From positions 1 to 63,208 of the forward strand of contig JAJZZE010000025.1 in the NCBI GenBank assembly GCA_021797735.1: a stretch of DNA of 63,208 nt, in the 5' to 3' direction. Of this stretch, positions 44,444 through 53,558 are shown one piece after another. The translations under genes were made by a program, and so were the position numbers. The notes under the pieces are model-generated. The model was given only the letters and a program-made list of their open reading frames with translations. It was not told the origin of the DNA and searched no databases. Position 1 is the stretch's first letter. Each line of letters opens with the position of its first letter. The DNA comes from Thermoplasmata archaeon. GTDB taxonomy: Archaea; Thermoplasmatota; Thermoplasmata; Thermoplasmatales; Thermoplasmataceae.

Positions 44444-44638
44444 TTAAACCCTCTCCTTCATTGTTTTTTGCATGATTAAAAATATTATTGCAGCAAACAG
44501 GAATAGATTTATAACCAGTGTTATTGTCCATATTCTTTCATACCTGAATGGATGGGTCTGTGTGAAATACCACATTGCCGGGTCAACAATAACAAGCTGT
44601 ATTACCCCTATTGCATATATTATATTTTTAGTTTCCAT
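44444..44638 (-). CDS. small membrane protein next to cytochrome b
   Basis: 64 residues from ATG 44638 (METKNIIYAIGV), with two helices (YAIGVIQLVIVDPAMWYF and IWTITLVINLFLFAAIIFLI). Its start overlaps the cytochrome b stop by 11 nt, so it is translationally coupled. Upstream ATGs in the frame lie deeper inside cytochrome b and are less likely. Confidence 0.68.
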   Translation of the reverse strand: METKNIIYAIGVIQLVIVDPAMWYFTQTHPFRYERIWTITLVINLFLFAAIIFLIMQKTMKERV

Positions 44639-45968
44639 TAAATTCACCATCCCTTTTTGCAAATCTCATTGCATACACAGGCAGGAAAGAAATAAGTGTC
44701 ATCGACCACCACATATATTCCGTTAATAATCTTGTCTGTGTTAGCCCTGGCTCTGAATATCCCCATATTGTCATAACCGCAATGCCTATCAACAGATATA
44801 TTCCAAATGCAGTTATCCACGGTCTCTCAAGCACACCACTTTTATGGTATTTATCTATGAACGGTAGCATAAATATGAATATTACTACGCCCATAACAAG
44901 TGGAACACCACCCGTTGTTAAACCATATCCTGCAACATCCATTAATTTGTATACCGGTGTTATATACCAGTCTGGAACTGGAAAACTACCATATTTCAAT
45001 GATCCGTATGCCAGTGTTAATACCTGTGGAAATGCCGCAGAGAATATTAAAACTATACCTATCAGTATTATGGCAGAAAACATTGCATATAATATATTTG
45101 TTGGGAACCATGGTATCATTTTACCCTTTTCTACCTTTTCACTTTTCAGGCCAGATCTTTCAAACAGCATAAAATGTACAGCAAATATTGCAAGCATTAA
45201 TGTTGAGAGAACTGCCACATGTATGGCAAGCAAATGCGAAAAAGTAACAGTGGTGGTATAATTTCCAACTATGATAGATTCTATCCAGTTTATCACAGAT
45301 CCCGGAAGTACCAGTCCTATAACGCTTCTCTGTATTAATATAAGACTTATATGTAGGGCTGCCATTGCTATTGCAGTATTTGCTAACATATATCCAAGAA
45401 TAGCAGTTGTTATAGTCAATAAAAATAGGACCACACCAAGAATCCACTGTAGCCATCTCCATTTACCCCTGTATGATCCCACAAACCACTGTCTCATCAT
45501 ATGGACATAAACAAGGCCAATCATGGCATATGCCATATACAGATGGGATGTCAATATTATATGGCCAAACGGAACATCATTTATTATATACTGAGTTGAT
45601 CCATAAGGGTTCACCTGGCTGTAGTAAAAGAATAATATTATGCCAGTTGCTATCTGATATATTAATGCCGTGGCAACCCATGCACCGGTCCATTCATCAA
45701 TATTGTATCCATGCCTTGTAACCGGTTTAAAGCCCATTTTATACGTTCCTTCAGGTAAATCTTTCTCTTCCTTCATTAAATCGGTTAAATTATAATTGTT
45801 TTTCTCCTCCTCATTTTTTTCCTCAGGTTTTTCTTCATATACATTATAATTGCTTTTGTTTTCCCCATCTACATTACTCTCCTTAGATACATAATAATTA
45901 CTCTTGTTCTCCTCATTATTTTCCTTAGAGGCATTATAATTGCTTTTGTTTTTCTCAGATTTTTTCAT
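44628..45968 (-). CDS. cytochrome b (b6-like) of a bc-type complex
   Basis: A 446-residue membrane protein. The haem ligands are His142 and His156 (SH-LYMAYAMIGLVYV-H) and His250 and His265 in the next helix pair; the 15-residue spacing of the latter pair resembles cytochrome b6. The Qo-site motif PDWY is at 332-335 in VPDWYITPVYKL. About eight helices are present. Residues 7-60 form an unusual Asn/Glu/Lys-rich tail of imperfect repeats (ENKSNY...). It follows the Rieske gene by 9 nt; together they would oxidise quinol on an acidophile membrane. Confidence 0.9.
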   Translation of the reverse strand: MKKSEKNKSNYNASKENNEENKSNYYVSKESNVDGENKSNYNVYEEKPEEKNEEEKNNYNLTDLMKEEKDLPEGTYKMGFKPVTRHGYNIDEWTGAWVATALIYQIATGIILFFYYSQVNPYGSTQYIINDVPFGHIILTSHLYMAYAMIGLVYVHMMRQWFVGSYRGKWRWLQWILGVVLFLLTITTAILGYMLANTAIAMAALHISLILIQRSVIGLVLPGSVINWIESIIVGNYTTTVTFSHLLAIHVAVLSTLMLAIFAVHFMLFERSGLKSEKVEKGKMIPWFPTNILYAMFSAIILIGIVLIFSAAFPQVLTLAYGSLKYGSFPVPDWYITPVYKLMDVAGYGLTTGGVPLVMGVVIFIFMLPFIDKYHKSGVLERPWITAFGIYLLIGIAVMTIWGYSEPGLTQTRLLTEYMWWSMTLISFLPVYAMRFAKRDGEFNGN

Positions 45969-45977
45969 TTATGTCAC

Positions 45978-46979
45978 CTAAAAAGTACCTTTCCAGTTTA
46001 ATCCATTCTTGTTTTCATTGCTTACAACCGTGGTTTTATACAGTATTATAGCCCCACTGCTCTGGTTTGTGCCAAGTGATGATGGAGCAACACTTTCTAA
46101 TGTTGTGTTCTTATATAAACTGAGGTTTGCAGGCAGGCTTCTTGTAGATTGCCTTATTGCTGTACCACCCGTTAAGTCCTCACTTTTTACCCCAGAACCG
46201 TAGGTTTCTCCTCCAGGAAAATTTAAATGCGTTCTTATAACTGCATTTGAAGAATTTATCCCATATGCGTATATATAACCATTAGAATCTGTGGCAAGCA
46301 TTATTTGCGGCAATGAATGCTTTGCAGGACTTGCTGCTGGACCGTTGTTGTATAAATTTCTGCCACCCCATACAGGATTGTACTGGCTACCATGGCATTT
46401 ACAGTATATTAATCCATAATCCGGCCATTTTTTTACACCGGCACCGTTTAATTTATAGCCTATTAATTCCGATTCAAACGGCACACTCTGACCGGGATGG
46501 TAATCCAGAAACGGGGGCACACATCCCAAATGCTGGCATATACCACTTACTGCAAGAATAGAAGTATTCGTTGTACTATCATATATTATTCCATCCATGG
46601 GTGCATCGGTACCCGAAGGAACTGGTGCAAACCCACTTGATGGGGGCGTATTCGGCGTTGTAATTTTTACACCCTTTAGCGCAATTAAAAATGTTGGTTC
46701 ATCCTGTAGAGGATAATTAAAAACAAGTATTGGCGATGATGTTGTTGTGGTTTTTGCCCCGGCAAATTCTATTACCTCAGAAGTTGTTACTGGCTGCCCC
46801 GACGGGTCTTCCAGAATAGCTAATGGAAAGTTATCCATCACAGGCACACTTCTATCCTTTGGAACGGCGTATCGCTCTATTGATAAGCCGCCAACAAGAA
46901 GTGCCGCAATAGATAGACCAGCACCCTTTAAAAAAGCCCTTTTTTCCGGCTCTTTTATATTATTGTTACTCTCATCCAT
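45978..46979 (-). CDS. Rieske iron-sulfur protein
   Basis: A 333-residue membrane-anchored Rieske [2Fe-2S] protein. The ligand motifs are CQHLGC (Cys148, His150, Cys153) and CKCHGS (Cys193, Cys195, His196); expected ligands are Cys148, His150, Cys193 and His196, with a disulfide between 153 and 195. The N-terminus EKRAFLKGAGLSIAALLVGG is a Tat-like signal/anchor with Lys-Arg in place of Arg-Arg. It is divergent from tatA, 107 nt away, and first in the operon with cytochrome b. Confidence 0.92.
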   Translation of the reverse strand: MDESNNNIKEPEKRAFLKGAGLSIAALLVGGLSIERYAVPKDRSVPVMDNFPLAILEDPSGQPVTTSEVIEFAGAKTTTTSSPILVFNYPLQDEPTFLIALKGVKITTPNTPPSSGFAPVPSGTDAPMDGIIYDSTTNTSILAVSGICQHLGCVPPFLDYHPGQSVPFESELIGYKLNGAGVKKWPDYGLIYCKCHGSQYNPVWGGRNLYNNGPAASPAKHSLPQIMLATDSNGYIYAYGINSSNAVIRTHLNFPGGETYGSGVKSEDLTGGTAIRQSTRSLPANLSLYKNTTLESVAPSSLGTNQSSGAIILYKTTVVSNENKNGLNWKGTF

Positions 46980-47085
46980 GGACGATTGATATAACTAATA
47001 TGTAAATGTTTTTTTAAAAATGTGAATATATTCACTAAAAAATTAATGTATTTTTATCATGATGATAATAATGTAAGGATGTTAT

Positions 47086-47415
47086 ATGTTGGAGTCATAT
47101 GCAGATTGGGCAATAATAATTGTCGTTGCGGTTATAATTTTCGGTGGAACTAAAAAGATTCCAGAAATGGCAAGAAACCTTGGCAAAGCTTCTGGAGAAT
47201 TTAAGAGAGGGCAGATAGAAATAGAGAACGAATTGAAAAATGGAAGTAATGCAACAAAAGCCAACAAAGATCAGATAGATTACATGAAAATTGCAGAGGA
47301 TTTAAATATTGATATAAAGGATAAAACAATAGACCAGATAATAAATGAGATAAACCAGAAGCTTAACAAAAACACTGGAATACCGGCAAATACAGTGGAA
47401 TCAAAGCAAAATTAA
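47086..47415 (+). CDS. tatA: Sec-independent protein translocase TatA
   Basis: A 109-residue protein with an N-terminal helix (DWAIIIVVAVIIFGGTKKIP) containing the FGGTKKIPE hinge characteristic of TatA/E, followed by an amphipathic helix (EMARNLGKASGEFKRG) and a polar tail. It forms the translocation pore with TatC, the next gene (1-nt gap). Confidence 0.92.
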   Translation: MLESYADWAIIIVVAVIIFGGTKKIPEMARNLGKASGEFKRGQIEIENELKNGSNATKANKDQIDYMKIAEDLNIDIKDKTIDQIINEINQKLNKNTGIPANTVESKQN

Positions 47416-47416
47416 A

Positions 47417-48235
47417 ATGGAAAATGAAATATTTAATTATCTAGCAAAATATTCCGATGAGATAAGGTCCCGGTTAATAAGGGTATTAATGGTTCTCGGT
47501 TCATTTTTCTTAATATTCGTGGTTTTTAGAATAGAATATATAACCGTATTTGGGAAAAGATTTTTGTTTATCTACCCTGACCCATATGCTAATATTGGAT
47601 CACAGGTATTATACCTTTTAAAGGTACATATACTGCCACCCGGCACATCGCTTCTAATAATAAAGCCTGTTGATGGTGTAATGGCAGATTTCTATACATG
47701 TCTTGCTTTAGCAGTAATACTGTCAATGCCCGTTATAGTCTATGAACTTTCAAAATTTATAGATCCGGCATTGAAGGCCAATGAAAAGGAGTTATTAAGG
47801 TCAATAATAATTCCCGCCTCGGTGCTATTTTTTATGGGCGCCTTTGTTGGCATATATTTTATTGCACCCATACTGTTTAGAATATTTTCGGCATTTGATG
47901 TGGGTGTCGGTGCATCGGTAACTGTGAGCATCTCAAGTTTTGTCTCCTTTATATTTTTATATATAATAGCATTCGGTTTATCCTTTGAACTGCCTGTGTT
48001 CATGGTAGGATTAAGCAAATTTGGAATAGTGAGCTCTGGAACATGGGTTAAAAACTGGAGATATGCAGTCGTTGGCTCATTAATTTATGGAATGATTTTT
48101 TCTCCAGGGGTTACGGGATTTACCATGGTTATTATAGCGTTGCCCATGATAGTACTATATTTCTTAGGCATTCACTTTGCAAAAAAGGCAGAAAAAACAG
48201 ATCAATCAGATAAATTAGACAGTGCCAACCAGTGA
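47417..48235 (+). CDS. tatC: Sec-independent protein translocase TatC
   Basis: A 272-residue six-helix membrane protein, the Tat receptor for twin-arginine signals. Conserved elements include the early LAKYSDEIRSRLIR segment (E-R-R-like loop) and the cytoplasmic loop LSMPVIVYELSKFIDPALK-type region, and the FELPVFMVGLSKFGIVS helix pair. Overlaps the convergent small gene at its 3' end by 21 nt. Operon tatA-tatC faces the Rieske operon. Confidence 0.92.
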   Translation: MENEIFNYLAKYSDEIRSRLIRVLMVLGSFFLIFVVFRIEYITVFGKRFLFIYPDPYANIGSQVLYLLKVHILPPGTSLLIIKPVDGVMADFYTCLALAVILSMPVIVYELSKFIDPALKANEKELLRSIIIPASVLFFMGAFVGIYFIAPILFRIFSAFDVGVGASVTVSISSFVSFIFLYIIAFGLSFELPVFMVGLSKFGIVSSGTWVKNWRYAVVGSLIYGMIFSPGVTGFTMVIIALPMIVLYFLGIHFAKKAEKTDQSDKLDSANQ

Positions 48236-48535
48236 AATACCCTTTATTTCTATGCCCTTAAAACCTTTTTTAATTTTTATTTTTTCCCTCCCCTTATCTA
48301 TAGATTCATAAACTTCCCTATACATCTCTATTTTTACAGGTTCATAGATTTTATGTGTATCATCTAATGTATAATTATCATTTACTTCATATGAGACCTT
48401 TCTAATCAAAGGGCATAAATTATCTGTGCACGCCCCCTTTTCAGTTGTTATTTTTATTAATAATACTTTATTATTTAATATATCCTTTATTTTCTTATCG
48501 ATATCTACAGATCCCTTGCCTATTTTTACTAGCAT
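48215..48535 (-). CDS. hypothetical protein
   Basis: About 106 residues from ATG 48535 (MLVKIGKGSVDIDKK); an upstream ATG would add 14 residues at 48577. Alpha/beta, with two cysteines in GACTDNLCPLI near residue 50 and a C-terminal strand GFKGIEIKGISLVG. No recognised family. It converges on tatC and overlaps it by 21 nt. It could be a metal- or cluster-related protein, but this is a guess. Confidence 0.6.
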   Translation of the reverse strand: MLVKIGKGSVDIDKKIKDILNNKVLLIKITTEKGACTDNLCPLIRKVSYEVNDNYTLDDTHKIYEPVKIEMYREVYESIDKGREKIKIKKGFKGIEIKGISLVGTV

Positions 48536-48578
48536 TAAAATAGAATAATATTGTGATATAAAAATTTTGTTTATCAAA

Positions 48579-48631
48579 TTGCATAATAATTATAATATTT
48601 ATATGCAAATAGATTATATATTGATATAATC
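48579..48631 (+). promoter_or_regulatory. inverted repeats in the copper-operon promoter
   Basis: TTGCATA at 48579-48585 is mirrored by TATGCAA at 48602-48608 around a TTTATATG TATA-like box, and GATTATAT-N4-ATATAATC at 48612-48631 is a perfect 20-bp palindrome between that box and the regulator's ATG at 48642. They are good candidates for the binding sites of the regulator. Confidence 0.5.
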
Positions 48632-48641
48632 ATATGGTATT

Positions 48642-49154
48642 ATGCATACAAAAAATCTGAGTTATAACGAATCAAGTGTACTGAGGCTATTAATGGAAAA
48701 TTCAAGGCTAACTATATCTGAAATCTCTGATAGAGTAAAGTTAAACAGAAATACTGTATCAAAAATTATCAGTTATTTAAATAAAGAATACATAGAAAAG
48801 TATACAGTTGAAACAAAAGGAAATAATGATAATATATATTTTATTGTAACTGTTAATAATATTGAGGATATAAATAATGAAAATATAGTAGAATACTACG
48901 AATTAATGAATGGTAAATATATGGTGATAATGAATAAAAACTCACTGAGCAATCAAATAAAATATAATAAACTTGACATAGCCAAAAAAAGATTTGCCTT
49001 TTTTAACAATGAAATTATTGATTTATACTGTGATTACTGTAATAATAAAATAAGCGGCCTGCCAGGAACATATGAGCATAATAAAAATAAATATTATTTC
49101 TGCTGTGATACGTGTAAAAATTCATTTATCAAAGAAATGCCAGAAATATCATAG
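48642..49154 (+). CDS. copT: HTH regulator with C-terminal TRASH metal-sensing domain (CopT-like)
   Basis: A 170-residue regulator. The N-terminal 50 residues form a Lrp/MarR-type helix-turn-helix (RLTISEISDRVKLNRNTVSKII). The C-terminal 40 residues form a TRASH domain: LYCDYCNNKISG then a strand-turn ending YYFCCDTCKNSF, with paired cysteines that bind copper-like ions. The same order (TRASH regulator, TRASH chaperone, P-type ATPase) is known as copTMA in Sulfolobus. It probably represses the operon until metal binds. Confidence 0.85.
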   Translation: MHTKNLSYNESSVLRLLMENSRLTISEISDRVKLNRNTVSKIISYLNKEYIEKYTVETKGNNDNIYFIVTVNNIEDINNENIVEYYELMNGKYMVIMNKNSLSNQIKYNKLDIAKKRFAFFNNEIIDLYCDYCNNKISGLPGTYEHNKNKYYFCCDTCKNSFIKEMPEIS

Positions 49155-49209
49155 GAATATATGCAAAATGCATTACAAAGACATTTATAATAAATAAAAA
49201 TACATAATT

Positions 49210-49344
49210 ATGGCAACAGATCCTGTATGTGGAATGAAAGGTAAAAAAGAAATAGAAAGCGAATACAATGGAAAGAAATATTATTTCTGCGGTGACCATT
49301 GCAGAGAGGAATTTGAAAAGAATCCGGTAAAATATACAAGGTGA
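49210..49344 (+). CDS. copM: small TRASH/YHS-domain metallochaperone (CopM-like)
   Basis: A 44-residue gene from ATG 49210 to TGA 49342-49344: MATDPVCGMKGKKEIESEYN then GKKYYFCGDHCREEFEKNP. It is a bare YHS/TRASH module with cysteines C7, C27 and C31. The N-terminus of the ATPase carries a related module. It probably hands copper to the ATPase. Its stop overlaps the alternative GTG start of that gene. Confidence 0.8.
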   Translation: MATDPVCGMKGKKEIESEYNGKKYYFCGDHCREEFEKNPVKYTR

Positions 49345-51371
49345 TTGCAATGGCTGTAGACCCTGTGTGCGGAATGTACGTTTCCGAAAATTCAAATATC
49401 TATTCCGATAAGGACGGTGTAAGATATTACTTCTGCTCCGAGGGTTGCAGGGAAAAATTTAATTCACCGGACATGGAAGAGAAATTATTAAAATATAAAT
49501 TAATAATAGCATGGGTATTTTCAATGCCCATTTTAATAATAGATTATCTATTTACATTTTCATTTAAAAATTATTTATTATTTATTTTAGTTTTACCGGT
49601 TCAGTTATATTCTGGATTTAATTTCTATCGGGGTGCATATCAGGCAATAAAAAATAAAATGGGAAATATGGATTTATTAATTACATTAGGTACGGTAACT
49701 GCATTTATATTTTCAATAGCAATTACATTTGATTCCGGAATATTTCCGGTAAAATACACCTATTTTGATGCATCTGCATTTATAATTACATTAATATTAA
49801 CAGGAAGTTACATAGAAAGCTTAACAAAGAAGAAAGCAAATTCATCTGCAAATAAATTATTATCGTTACTGCCATCCGATGTCCATTTATATGATGGGGA
49901 TAATATTATCGATACAGAAATTGATAAAATAAAAATAAATGATAGAATATTGATAAGGCCAGGTGAAAATATACCGGTTGATGGGAAAATATTTAGAGGC
50001 ACATCAGAAGTGGATGAATCCATGATAACAGGAGAGGGAATGCCCATACTGAAAAATGTAAACGATGATGTTATATCCGGAACAAAAAATATTAACGGAG
50101 AATTATCCGTTACAGTTAAAAATTATGGTGTAAATTCAACAGTCAATAAAATTTATTCCATGATACAGATGGCATCAATGGGAAGGGCAAAAATACAGAA
50201 AATTGCAGATATATTCTCATCGTATTTTGTTCCGGTAGTTTTAGCTGTAGCATTATCATCATCAATATTCTGGTATTTTTACTTAAGGTCAGTAAGTAAT
50301 CCATTATACGCTGTAATAGCAATACTTGTTTTTGTTTCGGTGGTTGTTATAGCATGTCCATGTGCCATAGGCCTGGCGGCTCCAATAACATTGTTAATAT
50401 CCTCAAATCAGTCGTCAGAAAACGGGATATTAATAAAAAATTCCAGTTCAATGGATAGATTATCAAAAATAGATACAGTTATATTTGATAAAACCGGGAC
50501 ATTAACTGATAATGATCCGGAAATAAAGAATTTAAATTTATATGGTGATAATAGGTATATTTATTCATTACTGTACTCAATGGAAATTAAATCAAACCAT
50601 CCCGTTGCAAAGGCAATTACAGGCTATTTAAAAAATTATAAATATGATATATTGGGTATAAGGGATTTCAAAGAAATACCTGGTTATGGCGTTACCGGTT
50701 ATTATGGTAATGATTTTATAGAAATAAAAAAAAGCAGTAATAAAATATCTTTGATGATAAATTCAGAGGAACATGCTTCAATGGAAACATCGTACAGTGT
50801 AAGGAAAAATGTTGAAAACGCAATAAAAAGATTAAAAAATAATAATATAAATATTATAATTGTAACAGGGGATTCAGAGGAAAACACGGAGAAAGTGGCG
50901 GATTATCTGGGTATAAGTAAATATTATTATGATATTAAACCTGAGGGGAAGGCTGAAATTGTAAAAAATGAACAAGAAAATGGAAAATATGTAATGTTTG
51001 TTGGTGATGGCATCAACGATACAATAGCAATGGAAACTGCGGATGTTGGGGTTGCAATGTCCTCGGGATCCGATATTGCAAAGGAAAGTGGCGATATAAT
51101 ACTGTTAAATAACGATTTAAATAATATATACAGTATGTTAATAATAGGAAAGTATACAATAGGGAAGGTAAGGCAGAATATCGGCTGGGCAATAGGATAT
51201 AATTCGGCATTAATACCGGTAGCAGCGGGTGTACTGGTTCCATTGCTCGGTTTAAGCATATATTATATATTACCAATATTTGCAGCACTGGCAATGGGCT
51301 TAAGTTCAACCACAGTTGTTTTAAATTCATTGAGAATTAAAGGGCACATAAAAAATGCTATTGCAGCATAA
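49341..51371 (+). CDS. copA: copper/heavy-metal P1B-type ATPase
   Basis: A 676-residue efflux ATPase. An N-terminal TRASH/YHS domain (AVDPVCGMYVSEN ... YYFCSEGCREKF) precedes eight transmembrane helices. Metal site CPC is in VIACPCAIGLAAP (about residue 339), the phosphorylated Asp383 is in DKTGTLT, the SNHPVAKAI motif and the hinge GDGINDTIAME follow. It expels Cu(I) or a related metal. Start is GTG 49341 (overlapping the chaperone stop) or ATG 49350; three residues differ. Confidence 0.92.
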   Translation: MIAMAVDPVCGMYVSENSNIYSDKDGVRYYFCSEGCREKFNSPDMEEKLLKYKLIIAWVFSMPILIIDYLFTFSFKNYLLFILVLPVQLYSGFNFYRGAYQAIKNKMGNMDLLITLGTVTAFIFSIAITFDSGIFPVKYTYFDASAFIITLILTGSYIESLTKKKANSSANKLLSLLPSDVHLYDGDNIIDTEIDKIKINDRILIRPGENIPVDGKIFRGTSEVDESMITGEGMPILKNVNDDVISGTKNINGELSVTVKNYGVNSTVNKIYSMIQMASMGRAKIQKIADIFSSYFVPVVLAVALSSSIFWYFYLRSVSNPLYAVIAILVFVSVVVIACPCAIGLAAPITLLISSNQSSENGILIKNSSSMDRLSKIDTVIFDKTGTLTDNDPEIKNLNLYGDNRYIYSLLYSMEIKSNHPVAKAITGYLKNYKYDILGIRDFKEIPGYGVTGYYGNDFIEIKKSSNKISLMINSEEHASMETSYSVRKNVENAIKRLKNNNINIIIVTGDSEENTEKVADYLGISKYYYDIKPEGKAEIVKNEQENGKYVMFVGDGINDTIAMETADVGVAMSSGSDIAKESGDIILLNNDLNNIYSMLIIGKYTIGKVRQNIGWAIGYNSALIPVAAGVLVPLLGLSIYYILPIFAALAMGLSSTTVVLNSLRIKGHIKNAIAA

Positions 51372-51469
51372 CTATTATTATATTAATATTATTATATTAA
51401 TATTTTTATAATAAATAAAAATTTTATTTTTTCCAATAAGTTTATAAAAATTAAGTGATTACTTATCAT

Positions 51470-51925
51470 ATGGAAATGACGGCAACAGAATTTAAAAATG
51501 GAGAAACGATACCGGTAAAGTACGCATGCGATGGTGATAATGTATCGCCCGAAATTGAAATAACTGATTCCGATAATAAGGGCTATTATATACTTGTTAT
51601 GGATGACCCGGATGCACCCGGAGCACTGTTCACGCACTGGATAATATATAATATACCCGCAACCGTAAAAAAAATAAAGGGAAACATAGATAAAAATGAG
51701 GTAACAGAAGATGGTTTTTATCAGGGGGTAAACGACTTCAATAAGATAGGTTATGATGGGCCATGTCCTCCAGGTAACTCCACACACAGATATTATTTCA
51801 TATTATACAAAACAGATAATTTTATAGACAAAAAACGGGTAACTTCAAGCGAAATATTTCCTATGGTTGAACCACTAAAAAATAAAATAGAATTCTACAG
51901 TACCTACAGTAGAACAAAAAAATAA
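51470..51925 (+). CDS. phosphatidylethanolamine-binding-protein (PEBP/YbhB) family
   Basis: About 151 residues. IPVKYACDGDNVSPEIEI, LVMDDPDAPGALFTHWIIYN (the family's D-P-D-A-P and H-W motif) and GPCPPGNSTHRYYFILY are all characteristic of the PEBP/YbhB fold. Role is uncertain; proteins of this family bind anionic groups. ATG 51470 lies 20-28 nt after TTTATAAAAATT, so this is preferred over a GTG at 51455. Confidence 0.88.
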   Translation: MEMTATEFKNGETIPVKYACDGDNVSPEIEITDSDNKGYYILVMDDPDAPGALFTHWIIYNIPATVKKIKGNIDKNEVTEDGFYQGVNDFNKIGYDGPCPPGNSTHRYYFILYKTDNFIDKKRVTSSEIFPMVEPLKNKIEFYSTYSRTKK

Positions 51926-51961
51926 TTTTTTTATAACATCTTATATTAATTATAAAAATAT

Positions 51962-52900
51962 TCAATTTTTTATATTCTTTAAAGCGTTTATTAATCTGCT
52001 GTATGACTCCTCAAAATTTAATCTTGTTGTGCATATTCTTAAATACGTTCCATTTAACCCAAAGAATCGCGAAGGTGCAGCTATAATTCCCCTCCTGGAA
52101 AGTTCTTCACTTAAATTGTCTGAATCCATATCTGTATAATTTGAGTAATCCATAAATGAAACAGGAACGTTCAGTGGTTCTATATTTTTATAAAACTTTA
52201 ATTTATCCTTTTTTTTCATCAAAATTCCATTATTTTTCCTGATGATATCCCTGACATAATTTACTATATTATCATTATTCTTTAATATTTTATAACCTAC
52301 TGAAATATTTATTCTTGAAATTCCCTCTGTTAATAGACCCTTATAACCATCCAGTCTTTCAGCATCTTCCCTATTAGGGGTTATAATATAGCCCAGTCTT
52401 AAATCATCACCCGCATATAATTTTGTAAATGTATTAACAATAAAGCCATTGTTATAACTTATCCTATCCAGATCCTGGTAAAATTCCATGAATGTTTCGT
52501 CTATTACATTTATTTTATTCTCATTATCTATAGATATTAAATTGCCAGATGGATTATTTGGGTTACTTCCAGCAAAAATATCATTGCCACTATTATAACC
52601 CAGTAGTTCGGGAGTTTTGTATATTAATTCATATTCAGGATAGTTTACATTATAACTATTATACCTGTTTTTTAAATAAAACATTACCATAGAAAATGCC
52701 TCTGTTGCACCATGTGTCAGAACAATATTATCCTTCTCTGTATTATGTAATGATGCTATTTCGCCCTTTAAATCATCCTCCTCTTTCAATTCATAGTTAT
52801 TAAAGTATTTATCTAAATTTAAAACGCCATACATACCGCTACTACTTAATCCGTACTCACCCCTATGGTTCATCAGCCAGTTGCCTATTTCAAACTCCAT
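51962..52900 (-). CDS. class I/II aminotransferase, HisC/CobD-like
   Basis: A 312-residue PLP enzyme, shorter than usual, of the histidinol-phosphate aminotransferase/threonine-phosphate decarboxylase group. Landmarks: VLTHGATEAFSMV, NPNNPSGNLIS, VIDETFMEFY and the PLP lysine in NTFTKLYAGDDLRLGY; the C-terminus has FGLNGTYLRICTTR. It could be HisC or the cobalamin side-chain enzyme CobD; the sequence alone does not separate them, and it is 20 kb from the cobalamin genes. Confidence 0.8.
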   Translation of the reverse strand: MEFEIGNWLMNHRGEYGLSSSGMYGVLNLDKYFNNYELKEEDDLKGEIASLHNTEKDNIVLTHGATEAFSMVMFYLKNRYNSYNVNYPEYELIYKTPELLGYNSGNDIFAGSNPNNPSGNLISIDNENKINVIDETFMEFYQDLDRISYNNGFIVNTFTKLYAGDDLRLGYIITPNREDAERLDGYKGLLTEGISRINISVGYKILKNNDNIVNYVRDIIRKNNGILMKKKDKLKFYKNIEPLNVPVSFMDYSNYTDMDSDNLSEELSRRGIIAAPSRFFGLNGTYLRICTTRLNFEESYSRLINALKNIKN

Positions 52901-53013
52901 GCTTCCTCATTATTATAATGCATTTTAATTTTTGTTATCCAAATTATATTATAATTTATATAAATAAATTTATTATAAATAGTATTTTAAATATTTTACA
53001 GTAATATATTATC

Positions 53014-53481
53014 ATGAGAAGATATTTAATTTATGGATCATTATCAGGTTTCATTTCAGCAATTTTTGAGGCAATAATGTTTTATTTATTCGATTTTCTT
53101 GATTCAAAACCTTCGGGTTACCAGTTCACAGCAATAGGCATAAGATTACTGCACATATCTGGAATTTATGGAGAAACATATGGGTTATTACTGCATTTTC
53201 TGGTTGGCACAGTTGTTGCATTTTTTGCATCAATAATAGCATATTATATAGGAATATTTAACATTCACAATACAAAAAAGGGTTTATTAACTGGATTATT
53301 AGCCGGTTTTCTTATATTGCTGGTTTTTAGTTTGCCGGTGAATATACTCCTGTTACACCTGTATATATATGAAAAATATTATTTACCATCTACATTCTTT
53401 TACTATTTAATGCATATATTTTACGGCTCTGTCTGGGGCATATTTTTTGGTTTATTTATTTCAAAATTAAAAATAAAATAA
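53014..53481 (+). CDS. membrane protein of unknown function
   Basis: A 155-residue protein with four predicted helices (SLSGFISAIFEAIMFYLF, a LLHFLVGTVVAFFASIIAYY helix, a LLTGLLAGFLILLVFSLPV helix and a YLMHIFYGSVWGIFFGLF helix). The repeated G-x-x-x-G and the terminal YGSVWGIFFGLF recall DUF1440/YagU-type proteins, but that is weak. ATG 53014 is near a TATA-like TTTTAAATATTTT. Confidence 0.68.
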   Translation: MRRYLIYGSLSGFISAIFEAIMFYLFDFLDSKPSGYQFTAIGIRLLHISGIYGETYGLLLHFLVGTVVAFFASIIAYYIGIFNIHNTKKGLLTGLLAGFLILLVFSLPVNILLLHLYIYEKYYLPSTFFYYLMHIFYGSVWGIFFGLFISKLKIK

Positions 53482-53558
53482 CAATCACTTTTATGTGAAG
53501 TTAACATTAATTATAATCGAATAGAAATATTTTTATTTAATATGTATATTAACTAAAA

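Noticed and set aside
51962-52900. Cobalamin side-chain enzyme CobD
   Set aside because: The motifs fit HisC equally, and it is 20 kb from the cobalamin genes.
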